A stretch of DNA of 64,000 nt from Pseudo-nitzschia pungens (lineage: Eukaryota; Bacillariophyta; Bacillariophyceae; Bacillariales; Bacillariaceae): NCBI GenBank assembly GCA_037355855.1, contig CM074761.1, forward strand, positions 930,001 through 994,000, written 5' to 3'. Below the pieces are notes generated by a model. The model did no database searches and was not told the origin of the DNA. It worked only from the letters and a program-made list of their open reading frames with translations. This document shows, in pieces, positions 55,821 through 64,000 of the stretch. How positions within the stretch are numbered: the stretch's first letter is position 1; each line of letters opens with the position of its first letter. A program made the translations under genes and the position numbers.

Positions 55821-56516
55821 GGTGCATGATCGAGGAATGACTTTCGAAAAAGTCCTTTCTGGAAAAAGTGAGAAAAAAGATCTAATGCAGAGATTGCTTT
55901 CTCGTAGTTCCTATCGTTGCTCGTTTCGAATTTGACCAGAGCTTGATCGTTAAAGATCAAACAATACAACGGTTTCCTTTTTTTGAGATTCGAAAGCTGC
56001 TTCGTTCCTTCTTGTTTTTTTGATTTTTTCGTGAGCTCGTGTTGATCGGCCCGCTCGCGCGCCCTGAGCCGTGGTTTAGGATTTCCACAAATGGTAGTAG
56101 ATTATGATTAATAGATCTATAACATACATACTAATGCGTATCGAGTATAGTGTACGGCTTGTACCGGTGCTTGAACGCAGTGTGACCCGTAATCCATGAG
56201 GCGTGAGTGACAGTGGACTCACTCTAGGGTTGTCAATACGTACAGTATGTACTGAAATTTTGCTTCACGCTCCAAGTGGTGTCAGAAGACAAAAATCGAC
56301 GGAGAAAGGTAGGATGTCGCAGGTCGGAGGTCATAGAGGGAAATAATGTTCGTGAAGGGTGACAGAACTGAGAGTCTGCCGACATGAAGACCTAGACTCG
56401 CCGTGCCCGTTGCCCGTATTCACCAGAAAAGTCGCGATACTCTCGCCGCAAAATAATTCGGAAGCCGAAAAGTAATATTGAGTGAGCGGGGGGTCGAAGC
56501 GCTGAGTGGTGGATGG
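55821..56516. other. Divergent intergenic region
   Basis: 5' leaders of two divergent genes. TACCGGTG and TACGTACAGTATGTAC palindromic words occur at about 56160-56255. A (GGAT)n run begins at about 56511 and extends into the start of the next gene. No gene is seen. Confidence 0.4.
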
Positions 56517-58622
56517 ATGGATGGATGGATGGTGCGCTTTGATGAAGGGATTCTACGTGCAGCGAGAAAGGCCGCCGCAATCCTTGTCTTTGTGGCCTTG
56601 GTTACAAACCAATGGAGATACTTGTTTGAACTTCATGCGACAAGTATCACCGGATATTGGGAAGCACGAGAGACCAAAGAGAGAGAACGGACATTTTCGT
56701 TGCAAGATGATTGCAATCGGCAGGGGTTCAACTTGATAAAAGCATCAGAGCATCAGCATCAGCAGCTGCATCGTGGAAGTCCAGGTGTTACAGTAGTGAA
56801 CGAGATCATTCACAGAGGCTTTTTCGGACTTGGACACAGACTACATAGATCGGCAGCATCGTACCATTTAACGCGGTCGCTTTCATCACCCCGTACTCTT
56901 CAATCTGCTGCCGGTGATACTGATCCAGCAAGTGTCCACCAATCTCAAGAGCAGCCAACAATTACGCATCTACGGTTTCATTGGGAGAGCTGCCTTGCGA
57001 ATGATGACCAAGGCAATGCAACTGTTTTCGATGGCAAAGAGGAAGAAAAAGAATACAACGTGTTTCGGTATTTGTTTAGGGATGATATTTGGGAGCTGAG
57101 TGATCCATCCGAGAACGATTTGTTTCCGTCGAGATGCAGCAGCAACGGTGACAACGACTACAACTACAACGCCGGTAACTTCCAAAACAGGAGGAACATG
57201 ATCGTTGTGCGGAACGACGTTCCGGGCTATATCGCTGGTCAAGTGTACAAAGATTTGAAACTGCCTGTCAAGATGAACCCAAAAGGCTCATCCTCACAAT
57301 CGATCGGAACAAAACAGTCTTCGTCGACGACATCTGATTCGTCGAATCAAATCTACGAATATGAACACATCCTTGACAAAGTGATGAACAGCGACGTTCA
57401 CTTTTACCGGCGACTGGTGAAAAAGTATCGATTTCAATCCGAAATCGAAGACTTTCAAAGTCAGCACAAGTGGAGCCAACGACCACTGGTCATTGGTTTG
57501 CATTTGCGGGTCGGGAACGGAGAAGATGCTCACTTTGTACAGTCGGGACGTGCGGCAGCAAACAACAAGGACGAAACAGTCATGATTTCCCGACTTGTCG
57601 AATTGATTAATGAGGTAGCGACGCATGAGATCGAACGTCGCCGAGAGCAAAACAAAGATCAACGATGGGAAAGACAACGGCGTCACGACGAAAGCAATCT
57701 TTCGCCTTTGTTGTTCGTCGCGACCGATACAGCGCATCTCATCCCTCTGGTGGAAGAAGCAGTCAAACTCGCCGTCTACGACGATGGCCGCTCGAGGTTT
57801 GCGTCCAACGAATCGCAGTCTCAAGAGACCCACACAAATGGACGACTGTCTGTACCCCTAGAAATTATCACGTGGCCCCAGTATCGCCTACCAAGAAATT
57901 CAGGGGTTGGATTTGACACTCTGCAAGGAAAAGGCGATCGCTGTTTGGAGGGTTGGAAATCTGCCATGAGCGACGCTTTGATGCTCAGTCAAGTTGACCT
58001 TTTGATTGCGGCAAAGCGATCAACATTCACACAAAGCTTGCCTCTCACTCTAGGGTTCGACCGGAATCGGGAAAGTGACGAGATCAATCAATCTGGTGAT
58101 GCTGAATTGACTCCCGAAGGTGCCACCAGCGCCAAACGGTCCTTTCTGTTCTGTGAAGTATCGGAATCTGACACAGCCCGCATCAGCTGTTTTGCGAACA
58201 TGCGAGAGTGGTTGTTTCGAGGCGAAGATGATCAAAATGTAATGTTTGGTGCACACAAAAGGAAAGAAGAACACGCAAAAAGCCCGAAACTGAATCCTGG
58301 AATTTTGACCTTCGTGATTGATGAGGTAGCCTCGCAAGCCTCTAGTAGTCGAGAGCAGACAAACCAACAGGTGGAACACAGACTTACCGTCCTTTTGCCG
58401 GATGTAGTTCCACCAGACGAATTCGAGGAAGCCAGAGCTTTTCTGCGGCGCGAAAATGCATATGATCCAGAGACAAGTGCAACCGATGGTCAAACACGAG
58501 AAGCCGTTTTCCGCTATGGGCTTTCCAAGATAAACAAAAAATACCGAAATGCAAATAAAGAAGGCCAAGCAATGCCATCACCCACGTCGAAAGGCAGATG
58601 GAACATCGTACTTAACAGGTAG
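56517..58622 (+). CDS. Fucosyltransferase-like type II membrane glycosyltransferase
   Basis: A single exon is inferred. The frame is open from a TTG at 56478. ATGs at 56517 and 56529 lie within a (GGAT)n repeat, giving 701 or 697 aa. A short cytosolic N-terminus is followed by one hydrophobic anchor near residues 20-35 (AAAILVFVALV), fitting a Golgi type II protein. The lumenal part has NVFRYLFRDDIWE, a segment RNDVPGYIAGQ, and RPLVIGLHLRVGNGEDAHF, which resembles the GDP-fucose-binding HxRRGD region of alpha-1,6/O-fucosyltransferases. SDALMLSQVDLLIAAKRSTF then TQSLPL matches the late conserved donor-site region of that fold. Transfer of fucose or a related sugar to glycans is inferred. The classic Arg pair is altered to HLRVGN, so the exact family is uncertain. 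Confidence 0.7.
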   Translation: MDGWMVRFDEGILRAARKAAAILVFVALVTNQWRYLFELHATSITGYWEARETKERERTFSLQDDCNRQGFNLIKASEHQHQQLHRGSPGVTVVNEIIHRGFFGLGHRLHRSAASYHLTRSLSSPRTLQSAAGDTDPASVHQSQEQPTITHLRFHWESCLANDDQGNATVFDGKEEEKEYNVFRYLFRDDIWELSDPSENDLFPSRCSSNGDNDYNYNAGNFQNRRNMIVVRNDVPGYIAGQVYKDLKLPVKMNPKGSSSQSIGTKQSSSTTSDSSNQIYEYEHILDKVMNSDVHFYRRLVKKYRFQSEIEDFQSQHKWSQRPLVIGLHLRVGNGEDAHFVQSGRAAANNKDETVMISRLVELINEVATHEIERRREQNKDQRWERQRRHDESNLSPLLFVATDTAHLIPLVEEAVKLAVYDDGRSRFASNESQSQETHTNGRLSVPLEIITWPQYRLPRNSGVGFDTLQGKGDRCLEGWKSAMSDALMLSQVDLLIAAKRSTFTQSLPLTLGFDRNRESDEINQSGDAELTPEGATSAKRSFLFCEVSESDTARISCFANMREWLFRGEDDQNVMFGAHKRKEEHAKSPKLNPGILTFVIDEVASQASSSREQTNQQVEHRLTVLLPDVVPPDEFEEARAFLRRENAYDPETSATDGQTREAVFRYGLSKINKKYRNANKEGQAMPSPTSKGRWNIVLNR

Positions 58623-58720
58623 AGAACAGATTGGTCATCAAACTAAGATGAAGCTTTACTTTGCAACATATGACTTTTAAATGATATGCTCTAATAGTTT
58701 CGCGCAGCAAGTGTATCTGT

Positions 58721-60546
58721 TTACTCCTTAGTTGGGACATGCTGGGAAAGTCTGCGGACCATCCTTCCGAACCCAGACTCGGAGTCACTGACGCGGCGTG
58801 AACTCTCCCTAAGCATGGATGATCGGCGTCGGGATGGACGTCGAGTGCGTCTTCGAGCCTCGAATAGCTCGCCGATTTCTTGTTCGATCGTCTCGAAGAA
58901 AAAGGCTTCCATTCTGGAAAGAAGTTGACTGTCGTGGGGACCAAAGACTTCTTCCCCAGAGGCGTCCAGGAACCCGACTTCCATCGTACGAAGTCCGATG
59001 TATCCGACGACACCCATTGTGTCCTTTTCTTCCTCGTCTGTCAGGCCCTCGGTCTCGTTGTACTCGACCATACATCCAAGGCCGTAAAACGCAATGATTG
59101 AAAAGTAGCCAAAAAACGCGACTGCGGAATGAAAGACCTCCTCTAGATATTGATCGATGTTCAGAACAGCATTGTCGTCGTCGCTGCCATTGTCTTGTTT
59201 CTTGCGCAGACCATCTACAAGGACAAGTTTGTAGGTTGTCCAAAATTGTTTCAATAATTGAATTATCCCATCTGCTTTGTCCTTGTGCCCGCATGCAGCC
59301 AGGAAGCACGCTGACATCACAGGAAATGAGAAGAAATTACCCACGTCGCGACCTTTGTGACCCTTGTGCGCCATTTCCCAGTCACAGAGGAAGAAGTCAC
59401 CGTTGGGTCCAAAGGAACTAGTTAATTGACATGGATCTGGTTTTCGCTCGACAAGCATATTGAAAACATGCTGCACCAGAAAGTTTGGTTTGGGCAGATG
59501 AACGTCAAGAGCAAAGAGAAAATCAGAAAGAAAAATTTCAAGATGCCATTAAGTGAGTACAACTCTTGTCGCATCTCCTTCACTTTACCATTTCAATACC
59601 AACAGAAGAAAGCACTTACTGCATCTGCATGGACGAGACACTCCTTCTTCCGATTGCAAATGTGCCACTCTTTCATGATTGCAGCCATTTTTTCTTTCCC
59701 TAGGACGTCCCGTCCGTATTTTACTGCCTTGTCCTCGTATTCTTTGTCAATGATTCCAGAGAGTATTGCGTCGAATCCAGTGGCGATGTTTGCAAATGTT
59801 TCAACGAATCCCTGGTTGACGTCGTCCTCGCAATCGGCAAGGTTAATCAAAGCAATTGTCTTTGCGCACCGATCGACGACACGCGGATCGATTTCGCCCT
59901 CGATGAATTGGCTCCCCCATTGTTCATCGGTCGGTGCTACCCACTCACCAACAAAAATTTTCATGCTTGTCGATGCACCATGTTCCCCGACAGGAACATC
60001 AATCAAAAGGTAGGGCTTCGGGACCGGAGATTTCACACTGTTATCAGCTGGGTTTGTAGTCTTCAGCTCTTCCGAGAATCGTTTCATCAACTCAAACTCT
60101 GTTGTCACGCGGTCAAGGTCGTAGGGTACGCTAATATCCGGACTCCAGAGAGCGTACGGGAAAACGATCTTAGCAAAGACAGCAAGCTCTTTCTTGCGAG
60201 GCTTGTCTTCGATCTTTCCACCATCTTTCTTGTCAACGCAGCTGTCGAGATGGATTTTGTACGAGTAGTTGGTGTAACCACCTGACAAGATTGTTCCGGT
60301 CAACTTCGCTCCGTTTCGAATAGCCTTGCCGAGTTCACGCAGGTCTTCGTGTTCTGATTCGTGATTACAATAAGCTTCTAGATTTCGAAGCAATAAGTTC
60401 AGTTTCTCCTCTTGATCGATTGCTTTATTTTTTACTTTTTCGGATTTGTATTCATCGTCCTCATTGAATTCGACGTCGACATCGATGGCATGTCTATCGT
60501 TATTGCTTTTCTCGTTGAAGTTGATTTCGTTTTCTTTGTTGTTCAT
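58721..60546 (-). CDS. Aminoglycoside/choline-kinase-like phosphotransferase (APH fold)
   Basis: Two exons are inferred, 60546-59620 and 59470-58721, with a 149-bp phase-0 intron (GTAAGT donor, GGTGCAG acceptor), giving about 558 aa. The splice falls inside the catalytic loop. Exon 1 ends CLVHADA and exon 2 begins HVFNMLVE, which restores the HxDxxxxN active site. The metal-binding DWE follows in FFLCDWEMAHKGHKGRD. Upstream, GGYTNYSYKIHL is the nucleotide loop and AVFAKIVFPYALW holds the likely Lys. The arrangement recalls 5-methylthioribose kinase and choline/ethanolamine kinase relatives. The N-terminal 60 residues are Asn/Asp/Lys-rich and the C-terminal 50 are Arg/Ser-rich (RRRTRRPSRRRSSM). 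No signal peptide is seen. The substrate is unknown. Confidence 0.85.
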
Positions 60547-61701
60547 TTTGAGATTATTTTGACTTTCTCGTCTGTGGTATGTTGGTTCAGGGGTATTTGT
60601 AGTATTCTCGTTTTGGTTTCAGAGTTTATGATATTGTGACCACTTCTATTCTCAAAAAGAAATATTTCCAAACAAACTTCGCTGAGCAATCTGTTAGATG
60701 CAGCCTGAACGAGCTGTAACATATTCGCAGCTGGGATTTTGCAGAAACCTCAAATCCGTCCCAGTATCTATGAAACAAAATAAATAATAATAAGAGAGTA
60801 CATTTTAATGTTAGTTCGTGTGCCGAGAGTGGCTAATTACTTATCGGTTCTTGGTACAGGTAAGGCTTACCCTACCTGACACTGCCATTCATACCGTACT
60901 AGATGCAAGTAAGACCAGGGGTCATTCCCTGAGCAAGACTAGTACTAGTACGAGTAATCTTACTTGTACAGGCAAATGTACGGTAAGTTACGTATGAGTT
61001 TTGAAAAAAAAGTTGGGGCGAAGTTTGAAGTGAGAAAAAACTACTTTAGGACTGAGGTTTCTCATTGGAGGTCACAAACTTTTTGCTTCTAAGGACGTAC
61101 GTACGTAGGAACAAAGTGAATGTTAGAATGGTTTACCGGTAATCTTACCGGTAATTACCGTAACTTACTTCGTAATTTTCACTTTTCAGATGACTGTCTA
61201 TGGGAAAACATCAAAACAGCTGCGAAATAGTAGTAATAATCCTATTGGTTACATCCAAGAGGAACAGAGATGAGATCCTCCGGTAACACTTGATCGGATT
61301 GTCCTCAGGCCAGTATGTTCGTGATAGTGGTGCCGAGAGAGACTGCTTTTCTCCAGATTTTCTCATGCTGAACATCATGATATCCTTAAACTTCATTTAG
61401 ACCCCGGTTTAACAACTGCATCTTTCTTGGCCATCTGCGTTGTCCGAAAAAATGAGAAAAGATAAAATCGTAGACAAAATAAATAGTAGTAGATGTATTC
61501 GAAGACATGGTATTTCAAAAAAGGATGGAAAGAGTCTATGATGTAACAGAATTATTGTATGCTTCATTTCATTTCCTCACGCCGATGCTTCCGACATCCC
61601 TGCAACGACTAGGGAAAAGAAATCCGATTCAACCAATCACTTGGCAAACACCTCACGCATTGAGACGCTCACGTTCGCGAACAGTGGCTTCCACAAAATG
61701 C
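60547..61701. repeat. Intergenic region, 1.15 kb, with TTACCGGTAA motifs
   Basis: Motif clusters lie at about 60855-60995 and 61128-61170 (TTTACCGGTAATCTTACCGG then TAATTACCGTAACTTAC). ACTAGTACTAGTACGAG lies at about 60938. No gene is supported. ORFs near 61211-61396 and 61507 onward are fragmentary or antisense to PGK. Confidence 0.55.
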
Positions 61702-63211
61702 TTAGGCCTCGTTAAGAGCGGCAACTCCAGGAAGGACCTTTCCTTCCAAAAGTTCAAGGGAGGCACCTCCTCCGGTGGAGATGTGGCTCATGTCTCCGGC
61801 ACGTCCAGATTGTTCAGTGGCGGCAACAGAGTCTCCTCCTCCGATGATGGTGACGGCTCCGTTCTCCTTGGTGATATCAGCAAGGATGTTGACGAGGTCC
61901 ATGGTTCCAGCGGCGAACTTCTCCATCTCGAAGACTCCCATAGGTCCGTTCATGATGACGGTCTTGGCAGTGGAGAGGGCTTCCTTTTGTGCGGCGGTCG
62001 TCTCAGGACCGTTGTCAAGTCCCATCCATCCCTCAGGGATGGCATCAGCAGGGACAACCTTGCTGTTGGCATCGGCACTGAAGGCATCGGCAACAACAAT
62101 GTCGGAAGGAAGAAGGATGGTCTTTCCGAGCTTTTCGGCCTTGGCCATGACTTCCTTAGCGGTATCGACGAAGTCGTCCTCAACAAGGGAGGTACCAACT
62201 TCGAGTCCCTTGGCCTTCAAGAAGGTGAAAACCATACCTCCTCCGATGATAACGGTGTCGCACTTGTCAAGTAGAGCTTCCAAGACGGTGATCTTGGTGG
62301 AGACCTTGGATCCTCCAACGATAGCAACCATGGGCTTCTCTCCGTTGGTGACGGCTCCATCAAGGTATTCGAGTTCCTTCGCCAAAAGGAATCCAGAGAC
62401 AGATGGCTGCAAGAACTTGGTCACACCCTCGGTGGAGGCGTGGGCACGGTGGGCGGTTCCGAAAGCATCGTTGACGAAAAGGTCGAAAGGAGCAGCAAGC
62501 TTCTCAACGAATCCAGGCTCGTTCTTGGTCTCCTCCTTGTAGTATCGGGTGTTCTCAAGCATGATGACATCACCTTCACTGGCGCCGTCAACAATCTTGG
62601 CAACTTCCTCTCCGATGCAGTCAGGAGCGAGGGTGACAGTCTGTCCGAGGAGCTCGGACATGCGCTCGGCGCAAGGTGCAAGGGAGTACTTATCTTCCTT
62701 TCCATCAGGTCGTCCCAAGTGAGAGCAGACGGTCACAATGGCACCCTTACCCTTCAAGAATTCGATGGTAGGAATACTGGAGCGGATACGGGTATCATCG
62801 GTGATCTTCTTTCCGTCAAGAGGGACGTTGACATCACAACGAACCAAAACCTTCTTTCCCTTAAGTTCATCATCAGACAAGTCTTCGATAGACTTCTTGG
62901 CCTCGAGGGCGGTGTTGAATCCACGGAAAGTCTCTGTTTGAAGTGTGACGTGAAGACGATCGTTGTGTCAAAAAGGCAGTGAACGAACAAGATACGAAGG
63001 TGTCGACGTAAGAATTACAAGTCGACAACGAGTTATCGTGTAGAAGATTCAATCGTAATAAATGCAACAGTTTCATGTGACTCCTGGCGACAACGGATGT
63101 CAGGAAACGACGATCTCGCATCAGCGGTCGCGTTCACTTACGGGCAGGTGCGAAGGCACTGGCTCCAGAAACGGTGGCCAAAAGGCAGAGAAGGGCTTTG
63201 GAGAATTGCAT
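61702..63211 (-). CDS. PGK: Phosphoglycerate kinase, plastid-targeted
   Basis: Two exons are inferred, 63211-63142 and 62933-61702, with a 208-bp phase-1 intron (GTAAGT donor, AAACAG acceptor), giving about 433 aa. Exon 1 encodes only the presequence: [16 protein letters not shown] then ASAF-APA, the diagnostic diatom plastid signal. Exon 2 carries a complete [40 protein letters not shown], the hinge region, [13 protein letters not shown] and the C-terminal nucleotide loop GGGDS with [15 protein letters not shown]. The enzyme interconverts 1,3-bisphosphoglycerate and 3-phosphoglycerate with ADP/ATP. In the plastid it runs in the Calvin cycle direction. An intron separating presequence from enzyme fits acquisition of targeting by exon joining, which is inference. 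Confidence 0.96.
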
Positions 63212-64000
63212 TTTGATGATGTTGGGTGTGAAGAGTGTGGAAGTTTAGATTGTGAGAATGTAGAGTGGCTTGCGAAATCCTAAGATATTCGGTTGTTTCT
63301 CTACCGTATTGGTCGTCGTAACCCTTTAGTTCATGCATAGCCGTTTGCAAAGGATTCTCGGCCTGACATGGATGAGAACGCCAGCGAGTGATGCGAGTGC
63401 AAAAACCCAAATTTGTTTGGATACGAGTCGTACGTAGGTGAACGTGGTTTAGGTGTCACATGCGTGTACTGCGTACAAAATATTAGACGATCACAAGGTG
63501 CGGATAAAAAGGATCGCTGACGACCAATGAACGAACACGTACGGAAAACGTACGAGTACGTCAGTCGATGTTCGACTTTATTCTTCGTCAGTCCCGTGTG
63601 CTATGGAATCATGTTAATCACGATCACTCCCGTTCTGTTTGAATCACGAATAGTAAGTGTAGTGCGTATTGTTACTGTGTTTCGTTCATAAGAAATACTA
63701 CGAACTATTACGAAGTACGTAGTACTCGTACTTCGTAAGGCTTACTGCATTATCATTACCCTTCCTGGTGAGAAGGTCAAGTTATCTTCCGCGGACCGGT
63801 AACTACTTATTACCGGTTCTCGTACAATAAGGTTACCTGTTGGTGTTATTATTATTTGTCTATCCCGTCTCTCTAATAATCCATCGGCTTTCGGGGGAAA
63901 AGAACTCAAATAGAAAGTACTGGTGGTTGACAAATGTCAACCTTACTCCCTTGGAAAATGATCAGATCAGCATGATACTAGTAGTAGTTTGTTGCAATCT
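63212..64000. repeat. Right-edge intergenic region with motif cluster
   Basis: TACGAAGTACGTAGTACTCGTACTTCG at about 63710-63738 is a near-palindromic run. It is followed by GGTAACTACTTATTACCGG and AATAAGGTTACC to about 63838. CTAGTAGTAGT ends the window. No gene is supported, although the first 150 bp presumably hold the PGK promoter. Confidence 0.5.

Noticed and set aside
61507..62982. Long plus-strand ORFs (up to 255 aa) opposite PGK
   Set aside because: These are antisense shadows of a complete PGK exon.
1..64000. tRNA, rRNA, snRNA, CRISPR or transposon genes
   Set aside because: I looked for TpsiC-like GGTTCGAATCC boxes with partners, spacer-repeat arrays, and reverse transcriptase or transposase motifs. 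None stood out. A covariance-model scan would be the decisive test.

Overview
This is a stretch of nuclear DNA from a photosynthetic stramenopile, almost certainly a diatom. Three things support this. Two genes encode fucoxanthin-chlorophyll a/c light-harvesting (FCP) proteins. Several genes encode bipartite plastid presequences, in which a signal peptide is followed by a cleavage motif ending in Ala-Phe (ASAF, AGAF, CHAF). The genes are short, carry 0-2 introns of roughly 75-620 bp with GT-AG ends, and lie on both strands without operons. I cannot name the species from the sequence alone. I see no organellar, viral or transposon genes, no rRNA or tRNA, and no CRISPR.

Layout. 1-8.6 kb: a secreted or plastid-directed glutaredoxin-2-like protein (1411-2532, -), an SCY1-like pseudokinase interrupted by two +1 frameshifts (4302-6760, -), and a small plastid-type membrane protein (7802-8587, +). 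8.8-18 kb: cytosolic-type alanyl-tRNA synthetase (-), the EBP1/PA2G4 homologue (+), and a head-to-head FCP pair sharing a 388-bp promoter. 20-36 kb: a giant WD40-TPR protein of DCAF type (+), a cationic amino-acid transporter (-), an unknown nuclear-type protein (+), the ESCRT-III subunit VPS32/Snf7 (+), a dihydrouridine synthase with a signal peptide (-), and a DUF4116 repeat protein (+). 36.9-47 kb: a 69-residue Gly/Ser/Tyr-rich protein, a possible orphan presequence ORF, a FAD-dependent oxidoreductase, an eIF2-alpha-type kinase with a CxxC...CxxC insert, and a large unknown protein. 48.5-52.5 kb: a noticeably GC-rich block with a two-TM protein carrying an apparent frameshift and, convergent to it, an HNH nuclease whose signal peptide sits on a separate first exon. 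54.8-63.2 kb: an RVSF-containing acidic protein, a fucosyltransferase-like type II membrane protein, an aminoglycoside/choline-kinase-like phosphotransferase, and plastid phosphoglycerate kinase.

The genes do not form one pathway. The visible themes are plastid function (FCPs, PGK, the 7802 protein, and perhaps the HNH nuclease and the Dus enzyme), translation and its control (AlaRS, EBP1, Dus, eIF2-alpha-type kinase), and membrane traffic (SCYL1, VPS32).

The intergenic DNA is distinctive. It carries clusters of a short motif family built on TACCGTAAG/CTTACGGTA, and separate clusters of ACTAGTAGTACT-type repeats. Both appear confined to non-coding DNA. Exon boundaries below were inferred by eye from frame, splice consensus and family conservation. 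No alignment or search was run.
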